Shown here piece by piece: positions 24,232 through 33,591 of a DNA stretch of 64,000 nucleotides; within the stretch, counting starts at the first letter, position 1; every line of letters begins with the position of its first letter. The position numbers and the translations under genes are program-made. Under the pieces are notes generated by a model, which worked only from the letters and a program-made list of their open reading frames with translations, ran no database searches and was not told the origin of the DNA. Source of the stretch: Bidens hawaiensis (taxonomy: Eukaryota > Streptophyta > Magnoliopsida > Asterales > Asteraceae); NCBI GenBank assembly GCA_021521415.1, contig JAIQDT010002851.1:1-64000 (forward strand), given 5' to 3'.

Positions 24232-27200
24232 TCAAGCTTCAGGGCCGCTTCCACTTGGACCCGCTCCGTCAGAAGAACGAGGTGGTTCGAGGAACGCTTT
24301 GAGGACAGCTAACCCATCATCAGCAGCAGCTACTTCGTCCACCTTCTCCACCACTGGATGCGGGAAGGCGGCGTATTGGTTCAATGCTTGGTCATAAATG
24401 GCTTCGGTATCCACATTGAACAAAGGGAAGTTGGAAGGCGGGACGCCTTTCTCAACAAACCCTAGACCAAGCAAGAAGCCGGCCTTTTCCCCATCCTCAT
24501 GAGAAGCGTTGAGGGCTGCGGTCATAGCATCATCGTAAGAGGTCTCTGAAAAGACCCGACGCACAACCTACAAGGAAAACACAAGTATTAGAACCTTTTC
24601 TTACAAAAGAAAAGCGAGAAGATCAAGCTAAACATACCTGAGGCAACGCTTCTCGAATAAGCCATTGGAGGGCAGCTTGAGCTTCGTTATGGGCGCGTTC
24701 GGCTTCGCTCTTGTTAAGGTTGGCAAGTAAAACTTCCTTTGCGGCAGCCTCTTCGACGCCCTTAAGCTTCCGCTCGGTGTGGTCAAGCACCCCCCTCTGG
24801 TCCAGGATTTCCTGGAGTTTCTTGGCATCTTCCATTGCCAAGGCATCATGAGCGCGTTGGAGAGCCTCTAATTTGGCCTTGAGCTCCTCATTCTCCACAC
24901 GCAAAGGCTCAGCAACGGCTTCAGCCTTGGCAGCCCTCTCGGTTGCGTTTCGCGCAGTCTCCCTGGCCAGCCGAAGCTGTTCATTCACAGCTTGGGCAGC
25001 CTTGGAGCGGGTCTCGAGTCGCGCCTGAACTTCAACCTCGAGGGCCTTGAAGGCCTTCTCCTTGTCGGCGGCAGCTGCCGCCAGCTGTTGGTTCTCCTCC
25101 CGAAGAGCACGCGCCTCAGATATGTCCTTGGCGCGAGCTGCTTTCAACTTGTCGTTTTCACGACAAAGCAGCTCGACGCGCGGCTGCATCCGGGCCTGGA
25201 GAACCCGAAGCTCATTAGTTAGCCTACCCTCCTGGTAGCTAACCATGGCTTCCCCCAACGCACCCGGAGGAGCAGCGTGGCGAGCCCAGTCCACGCACTC
25301 CACAGGTGTGCGAAGGGTTGTTCCTCGGCGTATGTTCCATCGAGGAACATACACTTCATTGGAATCCGACACTGCAAAAGAAACAAAAGCAGTAAGGAAA
25401 AGATGATAAAAAACATAAGGGAAAAAGAAAGGAACCCTACGCACCTGTAGGGTCAATGACAGGCCGATAGCCGCCAAACCCATCACCTGAACCTAAAGGA
25501 AATCCTTCCAACAGGTCAGGCAGACGGGAAGGTGGCAAAGATCGGATGGAAGCCCAGCGCGTACCTGATGGTCCGGCCATCGGTGCCGGTGGCGCGGGCA
25601 TGGTGGCAGCCGCCGTGGTCGCCGTTGTGGTCGCCGCCGTGGTCGCCGCCTTGTAAGCAGCAGCAGTAACCGCCGGCTCTGTGAAGGATGCTGTAAAAAT
25701 CGCACTCACAGCCGGCGGTGACGTCATCTCGGCAGGAACAGTTGGCTCAAAGGAACGAGCAACTGGACCAGCGGATGCAGGTGCAGGCACCTGGGTCGAC
25801 GCCTCAGGAAGGCTGACCGAGCCTACCGTCATTGGCAGGGAGGTACTCCCCTGCGCTTCACCCCGGAATGCGTCAACATCCGCGCCTGCACAAAGAAGAA
25901 AGTGTTAAGATAAATTTATGAAGTAATAAATATACAAAGACAATTATGATTGTACTTACGGGTTTTCTTGACCCTGAACGTACGGACGGGCGGGGAGGAG
26001 CCCGATGGAGCCGGCCTCTTGGTACCGGTCACCGTCGTCTTCGTTGGTTCTCCGGAGGTAACGGTCGTAGCCTCCGGAACAGTGGTCTTCTCACCACCGG
26101 GGTTCCCCGCCACCTCTTCACTATCTGACTCCGAGTCAGAGAGAACCACCGGACCAGCCGTGGAGGCCTTCTCCTTCCCTTTCCCACCGGCAGCAGCTTT
26201 CTTCTTCCGCACCAGTGGAGGAGCATCTGAGGATTCCTCAGAAGAAGACAGGTCAAGAATTCCAACAGCGGGTACAGCATTAAGGGGTTGAGGAAAGAAT
26301 ATCGCCTTACCTGGCCGCCGGTGGCTCAGGATCTCGTGGCCCAGCGGATAGACCTCCACAAAACGATCCGCCGTTTGCTCCAGGATGGGCAACTCGCCCT
26401 CGTCCAGAGCACGAGTACCCATCCGCGCGGGACCGTCGGTTTCCCGCGGGAACAGAAGCGACTCCAAATTATTTCCCTCTGAAAGAAAAGAAACAGTTAG
26501 AAGACAAACTTGTATCAAAAAGAAAGACAAGACATACCATAGGGAATAGAGTTCAAACCGTATTCGAGAAGGATGGGAACCTGAGACGCATCCTTCCACA
26601 CCCGGCTCATCCCTAACATGACCATCCCGGACTCCGCAAACCGGTAAACCGGAGATTGGATCCGGGATATCTTCGAAAACCATTCCGCCTCCTGGTAGTT
26701 GGGGGCGTGAAGGCTCGGTATCGCTTGGCCATTTTTAAACTTCATGGCAAGGGGGATGGCGCGGGCAGAAATGTAGAAGAATTCCTGCTTCCACGCGCGA
26801 AGACTGCGCTCGGTGTCGCAAATCTTCAGACCCTTAATACGGGTCGTCAAGGTGTACCACCCTTGGATGCACCTCCAGGTATAGAAGGTCATCAGGCGGT
26901 CCACATGGGGCTCGATGCCCAAAATCCGGCACACCCACTCAAAATGGCGAATCTTGGCGATCGCCATGGGGTGCAGCTCGGTCAAATGAACACCGTGCCT
27001 CTCAAGGACACGGTAAACAAATTTTGTCAACGGGAATCTAAGATTCCCATAGACAAAAAATGCAGCATAAACCCCGATCTTGCCTCTGGGGGCATCATAC
27101 ACGGTCTGGTGGGATTCAGGAAACTCAGGCTCGAGATGATCGAGCATGAACTTCCTGACAACATACCGGTACTGATCGCCGGGCAGAGCACACTGGCACT

Positions 27201-27252
27201 CGCCAGCAGTACCCCTGTCATCAGCTATAGCCTCAGCATCACGAGAAGACAT
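24232..27252 (-). CDS. Five-exon antisense gene of the Ty3 element, putative gypsy-type transposase-domain protein with coiled coil
   Basis: A complete gene model on the strand opposite the element. Exons: 27252-26538, 26478-25960, 25885-25445, 25371-24638 and 24567-24232. The introns are 59, 74, 73 and 70 bases, all GT-AG. The phases agree at every junction, giving 2,745 coding bases, 914 residues and a stop. Exon 1 (residues 60-230) has the pattern of the plant 'putative gypsy type transposon' domain (Transposase_28): FPLTKFVYRVLERHGVHLTEL, shortened here to FVYRVLERHGVHL, then IAKIRHFEWVCRILGIEP. Exon 2 has acidic Ser clusters (LSSSEESSD, SDSESDSEE) and a basic end (RVKKTRK) that could be a nuclear signal. 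Exon 3 is Ala/Thr/Pro-rich. Exon 4 is a long heptad-like coiled coil, about residues 590-790. Extra antisense ORFs of this kind are known in Tat-lineage elements; their function is not established. Splice sites are predicted by eye. Confidence 0.8.
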
Positions 27253-27740
27253 CTTGAAGAGGAAGAAGAGAACGATTTCGAGAGAATGCTCGATTGAATA
27301 AAAGAGTATTCGCCGGAAATCGCCTTAAAGATGAAGAGAAGAGTGAAAAGTATGGATTGCAAATAACCCTCTACCCCTTTATATAGTAATCGCAATTAAT
27401 GCGGTGAATTTAATGCGGAGGAGAGAGAAATCGAATGTGCAATGAAACTATGACACGTGGCAAAAAGCAAGCTGGCAACAGCTGTTGAAAGGACGTGTGC
27501 CAGTAATTTCGCGGCCACGCGCCCGAAAAATCGCGCCCACGCGCCTGAAAAAGCGACTGGAATGACCATGTTCTGTCACGTCACCATAACTTCCTGCACG
27601 TCCTGACACAGTCAGAAGAAACCGTCGCACGACGTTTCAGAGGTTTGGACTGCTCTGGTCTTTTCACCAACTCTTCGAATTTCAAAATTCAAAATTCGAA
27701 AATATTAAAAAGTAAGCGGGAAAATACCCCTTTACCCCTT
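27253..27740. other. Upstream region of the antisense gene
   Basis: Holds the TATA box and upstream GC-rich stretches with acgtgg/cacgtg-like motifs (27455, 27495). No other gene is seen. Confidence 0.4.
27378..27385 (-). promoter_or_regulatory. TATA box of the antisense gene
   Basis: The minus strand reads ctatataaagggg here, 126 bases upstream of the ATG at 27252. That leaves room for a 5' UTR of roughly 95 bases. It suggests that the antisense gene has its own promoter, independent of the LTRs. Confidence 0.55.
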
Positions 27741-28215
27741 GGCAAACAAGTAACCATAAGCCGGGTGCGGGTACAGTGTTAAGGCAAAACCCTTCACATA
27801 CTTAGCACCCGCAGGGAATTGAAGCCAAGTACCTTGGCAAACAAGTAACCATAAGCCGGGTGCGGGTACAGTGTAAAGGCAAAACCCTTCACATACCTAG
27901 CACCCGCAGGGAACTGAAGCCAAGAAAATCTTGGCGAACAAGTAACCGTAAGACGGGTACAGTGTTAAGGCAAAACCCTTCACATACCTAGCACCCGCAG
28001 GGAATTGAAGCCAAGTATTCCTCGGCAACCAAGTAACTACAAGACGGGTGCGGGTACAGTGTAAAGGCAAAACCCTCCACATACCTAGCACCCGCAGGGA
28101 ATTGACGCTAGGAATACCTTGGAAGTAAAGTAACCGTAAGACGAGCGCAGGTACAGTGTCAAGGCAAAACCCTTCACATACCTAGCGCTCCGCTGGGAAT
28201 TGAAACCAAGAAGGA
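27741..28215. repeat. 95-base tandem repeat, five units
   Basis: The landmark ggcaaacaagtaacc occurs at 27741 and 27836, with variants at 27933, 28023 and 28120 (period 90-97 bases). Each unit holds cgggtacagtgt and cctagcacccgcaggga. It lies between the antisense promoter and the right LTR. Confidence 0.85.
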
Positions 28216-28595
28216 TCTTCTGGGCAATGCTTGCGGAAACGGAAATAACATCCCCGCATAGCGGGAACGTCGAGAACTACGTTGTTGGAAGTTCCAAGAT
28301 GGAATTGATGGTTTTAACATAATTGATCACTATGTTCAAAACTACCAAAACCTCATGGAAAATACATACAACTGGGACTCAATGCTCCTGACTTGCGAGG
28401 AGGTTACAGACCTACCCGCATCATACCCAAAGACCAAGCAGGAAACTCGGGCATTTCTGCAAGTGACAAGGACTTCCGCGGAAAGAATCCCCATGGAAAA
28501 CCTTACAAAACCCTTTTCAAAACCCTTTGCTCAAGTCCAAAAGTTCACCTCACTTTATTAAACACTCATGAGAAGAACATTGGACTGGGGGGACT
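28216..28595. other. Sequence before the right LTR, with polypurine tract
   Basis: No credible gene. The purine-rich ggactggggggact at about 28583-28595 fits a polypurine tract that primes plus-strand synthesis. Confidence 0.5.
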
Positions 28596-29574
28596 TGAAG
28601 AGGTAGGTCCCAGCAGAGCCCAGTTGGACCCGCAAGACTCACCTTAAACAGGGACGTCTGCGCAGAGACCAACTGGATCCGCAGGACCAACCATGCTCAG
28701 AGACGTGACGTCCTTACGCGCAGTACGCAAGCTGGTCCCGCAGGAAATGCCTCCCAATGGTGAAGGACTCCGCCTGTCCCCGCAGCCTCGGATACAAGCC
28801 ATTAGGGAAGGCCACCCGCGCAGCATGGCTACACGCACAAGGCACTTAGCTCTCGATCATTCAGTGTCACCTGAAGGAATGAGCCAAGCCGGGAGCAATC
28901 CCGCACAGAGGCGGGAGGGGGAATACTCCCGCCCAAATAAGCCAGTCTGTATACTGAAGGACCTTTTACTGTACCTGACGAGGTATGGGCGAAAGATCTG
29001 ATCAGAGATACGACAGCTCACTGATACAGTATGGCGAGCAGCATGCTCCTGTACTGTATCACTATTAGCCGCTGCCTACTCACCAACTACTGTCATACCA
29101 CGTGCGTAGCCGGCAGTTGGTGGAAAGGGAATAGTATACAGCGGGCCCGGTCACTATCAGCCGCTGCCTACCCACCAACTACCAGCAGGGCACGTGCGTA
29201 GGCTACTGTTGATGAACAGGAACACTGTTGCAGCCGGCCATACCTCCTTGGAAACCTACCTTCGGCTATAAATACCCCAAATGGTATGATCATCTCAACA
29301 CATTACATTATCATATTATCATCATAATATACCTGATATCTGCTCTAGCAATCTCTTAATATACTTTTATATTTAAAGAGCAATCTAGTCTGATTCTCAC
29401 GCCGGAGGGTGGTCACAAGGAGGAACCCCCCCCCTTCTCAGTGACGAGCTCACGGTGTCTGTTTTGCAGGTTATCAGAAGAACCATCTTCCAAGGGTCTA
29501 ACCCCTCGTGGGAAACAGCTATCCAACCCCCAGGTTACTAGTAATCTGCCCGGGGTCTGGTTAGTGTTTCTTCA
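28596..29574 (+). repeat. 3' LTR of the pol-less Ty3 element
   Basis: Matches 20133-21110 with about two substitutions (for example a/c near 28717 and t/c near 29148) and one extra C in the C-run near 29425. Followed by the agttt duplication. Confidence 0.93.
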
Positions 29575-29579
29575 AGTTT

Positions 29580-29959
29580 TAACATGAATACATTATGAAA
29601 ACTAGACCAATTACTATATCTACCTTATGGCAAAGGCAAAAGTGCATGTTACTATGGATGCTTTGTTTCCACTGAAGAAGTATCACCAGGCCCCTCTTCT
29701 CATGTTCAAACTCCACAAATTTGCTTTTGATTTTCTAATCATGAAGAAGTCGTTATCGCATGAGACCAACAAATCTAATTCGATTTCAGGGGCCTCCCCT
29801 CCCAAATATGCACAGCCTCAGCCATTATAATATTATAGAGGACAATAACCGGTTAAGGAATCCAAATTCACAACAAAAAAAAACACAAAATCAAATTTAC
29901 ATAAGGACTTGTTTCTTTTCTACATTATTCTTTTACCTAAGATATTGCTTCTCTATCAC
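29580..29959. other. Shared intergenic DNA upstream of the bHLH gene (copy A)
   Basis: Colinear with 56971-57147 and 58191-58394 in copy B. At 29752-29756 lies ttatc, the site that received a solo LTR in copy B. No gene. Confidence 0.55.
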
Positions 29960-30470
29960 TACTAAAAGTTGATCCTTTTAACAAGAAGATCAATCTCCAC
30001 GTGCTTTATATATGCTGATGAAACGCGTGACTGACTGCTAAATATGTGGCACTAATATTGTCATATCACCGTTTAGGTGGACAAGGAAGAGTAATATGCG
30101 ACTGATCATGTAAAGTAGATGCAATCCAACAAAGCTCATCACTATTGTGAGCAAGAGCACACTGCTTAGCCTACGTACTTCGAGCAATTATATGTCGTTT
30201 TTGAAACTCTAACCGATAAGTTTGGCTCCAAAGAAAGCGCAATAACTTGTAGTAGATCGACGATCATGGGGCATACAATCAATCAATACCAAAATAAGCA
30301 TGCATGACAAAGCTAGTCAATCTCTTAATATAGTTAACTCATGAGATATAGTACCTTAAGGCACCGCAAAATACACTTAACAATAACCAAATATCGACGA
30401 ATCAGTAGGTTATTGTGAAAACAAGAAACCTTGTCGACCACATACGTATTTTTGGGTCGCTTCAAGACAA
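29960..30470 (-). pseudogene. Decayed Copia RT/RNase H fragment (copy A)
   Basis: On the minus strand, broken frames give pieces of the Copia RNase H: DRRSTTSYCAFFGAKLI, then ALAHNSDELCWI, LPCPP and DNISATYLAV with HAFHQH. They sit in the same order as in intact Copia proteins (RRSTSGYCVYLG, AEAEYRGLA, DNLSAIYLSGNPVQHQR). Many stops and frameshifts make it an old fossil. The same fragment is in copy B near 58395-58900. Confidence 0.6.
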
Positions 30471-31176
30471 GATACTGGAGATCGAGCACCCCACGAATTT
30501 ATGCTTTCTACACAAAACATTTTAAATACAAATTTCTTTTTATTTCACTCTTAACTCCAAAGCTAGTAGAATACAAAAGTACTAAAAGGGTGTTACATGA
30601 ATGCCCATCTTATGTTCTTCTCATATAGCTACAAAAAGATGGCCATTTTGCCCGCCTTAGGAATTGATCAGTTGATGATTTATAACTCTTATATTAAAAA
30701 ATTCGAGCATTTTTATATCGAACCTGGTCATTGACTCCCTGACTCTTGATTCAACTTCCCAAGGGTTTTTAGATTTTACTCTTATTAGAATTAATTCTTC
30801 TGCATTTATTTACCAAAGTCATTCAAATATAGTAATATTGAAAGCCACTAATCACTAATTCCAGTTTCACATATTTAAACAACCAAAATTATTTCCAATT
30901 CAATCTCAACATAAAATAGAGAAATAAAATTTTTACTTATTGTATTTAACACCAAAATATATAGCACGTAACATAATAACATGCATTATATATAAGTTTG
31001 AAAACTATAAACGATATCAATCGAATTCGTGTTGCAGCGTCATCAACACAACACTCCTAATTATCAACCCCCCCCCCCCCCAACCCCACCCCCACTTTGT
31101 ATATATATATGATCATGCTTCCTTCACTAAAAAGCATCTCTCTCTCTCACACACACACACATATGATTATTGCCCC
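30471..31176. promoter_or_regulatory. Proximal 5' region of bHLH copy A
   Basis: AT-rich DNA, nearly identical to copy B. It contains a C-run (about 31069-31082), TATATATA (31100) and a TC/CA microsatellite (31137-31162) just upstream of the TATA box. Microsatellite and C-run lengths differ between the copies. Confidence 0.45.
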
Positions 31177-31184
31177 TATAAATA
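31177..31184 (+). promoter_or_regulatory. TATA box of bHLH copy A
   Basis: gcccctataaatatat lies 45 bases before the ATG at 31222. A start about 30 bases downstream would leave a very short 5' UTR. The copy B counterpart is at 59606-59613. Confidence 0.6.
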
Positions 31185-31221
31185 TATTTGAAGAGTGAGT
31201 TACCCTAGCAAATAAAGGCAC

Positions 31222-31736
31222 ATGGATATCCTTTTACACTACAAAAACCCTAATTTCCATTCTTCTTCACTAGTCATAACAAACGAAAAAAGCAGCAACT
31301 CATGTCATAGAAAAGAAGGTGATCATAAGAAGAGGAACAAGAGAACCAACAACAAGATCAACACCAAAGTGAAGCTCTCCACTGACCCACAAAGTGTAGC
31401 TGCAAGAGAAAGAAGATCCTAAGAAGTTTGATCCCAGGTGGTGACACAAGGAACATGGACACAGTTTCCATGCTTGAAGAAGTCATTCAGTATGTCAAAC
31501 ACTTGAAATCCCAGATTTTGCTTCACCAAACAATGATACGTTTTCAAAACCTTGATGAATATCATGATCATGATGCTAGTAGAAACTATAATCATGGTGA
31601 TCAAGATTTTCATTTTCACTCTTTTGATCATTTCTTTGGTGAATACCAACACCATGAAATGTTACCACAGCTAGCGTTTGCTGATCAAGGATCTTCCTTT
31701 AAAGTTGATGATCATCATCATGAGATTTATCCATGA
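31222..31736 (+). pseudogene. LAX1/ROX-type bHLH transcription factor, copy A, broken by a 25-bp deletion
   Basis: The ORF starts at ATG 31222 with a basic Lys/Arg/Asn-rich N-terminus, then [14 protein letters not shown]. There it hits TCC TAA at 31417-31422, because 25 bases present in copy B (59846-59870) are missing. The lost part covers the end of the basic region and helix 1. The rest continues in another frame from 31428: [29 protein letters not shown], then an Asp/His-rich C-terminus ending IYP at 31736. Adding back 25 bases gives exactly 180 codons including stop, so the ancestral protein had 179 residues. The motif pattern matches LAX PANICLE1 of rice and ROX (bHLH140) of Arabidopsis, nuclear regulators of axillary meristem formation. 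The basic region has Gln-Ala-Arg where canonical E-box binders have His-Glu-Arg. Confidence 0.85.
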
Positions 31737-33303
31737 ACTTGTCTTTCTAGTTTCTACTATATACATATACATATTTTCTTAGTTAAGAATCTAGTCTAGC
31801 TAGATCTTTGTAAGACTATGTTATAGCTTATAAGGGATGTTTCATGATGTGGTTAAGAATGTTTTGGATGTGTATTCATGAAATATAACCTGTATATCCT
31901 GTTGTATGGTGCATTGGTGTCACTTTTAATATGTAATGATTACCTGTGCTGTCAAATATTTTGGATGGCAGAATGAACAAATCAGAAGTTAAGAACTTTA
32001 GTTCAGAGATATTTGATTTCTAATTCAATTTTTTTTCCTATGAAGCTTAACTATTAGTGTGATGATCCCAAATCTTGGTTGTTTTGATCATAATTTATTA
32101 TCATCTAATCATCTTTAAGAAATAATGACAAGACACAATATAATTATAAATCAAATTTCTAAACAATTAACTTGATTTAGCTAAAACTGATAGAATGATT
32201 AGTTACATGAATTGATTTGGTTTTCATATATCTATTAGGCTTCTTTGTTTGGTGTACTAGGTACTTATGCAAACACAACTAATTAAACATGTTCATGTCC
32301 TTGTCTTGTTGAGGGTGTGTCCGATGAAGTGCGGACTAGCCAGTAAACCCAAGCGTTCAAATACAAATATAGCAAAATGATCATCAAATAGTTGGCCCGT
32401 TCCATTCTCCCATCATCATAACAGTGCACGCCCTAATGCATATGCCTCGCAACAATAGAGATAAAATTGGAACAAGTTGACCCATGTTTATTTATTATCA
32501 TTTCTTTGGAATCTTCAAGAATTTGGCTATATTTTCAATTCAATCGTCTTGCTCTATAGGAATAAGATGTCATTTCATTCCTTCAAAGAGAACTATAAGT
32601 CATAAGTCACAAGATTAGAGAAGTTTTCACTATCTTTCTTTGATTACAAGATAAAGATTCATTTCTATCTACATATATAATATGTTTGTTTAGATTTATA
32701 GTTGTCAGATCGTGACTTGATGTACCAAAAGTTTTCATTTCGTTGCATCCAATATTAAGTGTTGAAGTGAAGCAAAAAAATTATAAATTCTCTCATTTTT
32801 AACAAAGAAATAGAAAATGTTTAGGGGATGTTTGGAAGCCTCTTAAAGAATCGGTCAAAGGTATGGTGTGTTTGATTCACTAAAAAGACACCTTTTAATG
32901 GTTTATGGAGCCTCTTAATGTGTATATTTCAGAAGCATGCTGAATAATTCATATCCTACCTCTTAATTGGTAAGACGTCTTAGTAAGATAGCCAAACCAC
33001 TCCTTAATAAGTTAGCAAACATAAAAAGTATTGAATAGAAAGGCTGTTCTTTTTCTTGATCTCATGAACAAGATCTAAGAATCCATTTAGTTGGTGGAAT
33101 AAGATGGAAACATGTATGAGGATCAACCGGTAATGGCCGGGCTAGAGGATTGATATTTCCTTAGCATTTATTTTAGAAAATGAATACATATGATTCATGA
33201 GTCGTAAGAAGGAAAATTCATGATTTAGCTAGGTGCTTTATAATTAAAAAGAATAATCAAAATGAATTTACTTAGGTGGCTAATTCATGGGCCAATCAAT
33301 GGA
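31737..33303. other. 3' flank of bHLH copy A
   Basis: AT-rich DNA, colinear with 62271-63837 in copy B. Apart from the MITE at 32824-33003 nothing is recognised. No exon or polyadenylation signal can be fixed with confidence. Confidence 0.5.
32824..33003. mobile_element. Tourist-like MITE (PIF/Harbinger), copy A
   Basis: The ends ggggatgtttgg and, inverted, ggagtggtttgg match at 9 of 12 positions. The flanking triplets are tta on both sides (32821-32823, 33004-33006), the usual Harbinger target. Length is 180 bases, with the same span in copy B. Confidence 0.5.
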
Positions 33304-33308
33304 TAGCA

Positions 33309-33579
33309 TATTGCAGATAATCGAATTGTTGATAACAATATGTAGAGAGAATGATAATTGAGATTTTTTGATATAATATTCTTTGATAACCGTCGTATAC
33401 ATTAGGGAGGCATATATATACCCCTTAGGTGTAGATAATATTATCCAATCAACATGATTCTGATTGGTATAATCATAAGTAATATAATGTTACATAAATA
33501 TAAGACTAAACTATATAAATACAATAACAATAACTAATAAAATTAATAATAATAATCTAGCTTATAGTATAATCTAATA
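33309..33579 (-). repeat. 3' LTR of the Tork-like Copia element
   Basis: Runs from tattgcagataatcg to ctaata on the plus strand. It matches 37763-38033 with about seven substitutions. Confidence 0.9.
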
Positions 33580-33591
33580 TCCTCCTGTAAG

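Larger units (their letters stand above)
20133..29574 (+). mobile_element. Pol-less Ty3/Gypsy (Tat-like) retrotransposon with antisense gene, 9.4 kb
   Basis: LTRs of 978 and 979 bases bound the element. The target duplication is agttt (20128-20132 and 29575-29579). A primer site, ttggcgccatccgtg, follows the left LTR, and a purine tract (ggactggggggact) precedes the right LTR, so the element reads on the plus strand. Order: LTR, degraded gag, about 1.2 kb of tandem repeats, a five-exon gene on the minus strand, 95-base tandem repeats, LTR. No protease, RT, RNase H or integrase is present, so it must be mobilised in trans. LTRs differ by about two substitutions and one C-run length, so the insertion is very young. 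Copy B holds the empty site. Confidence 0.93.

Noticed and set aside
24992..25416. Plus-strand ORFs in the antisense gene region
   Set aside because: They overlap exon 4 of the well-supported minus-strand gene and have no motifs.
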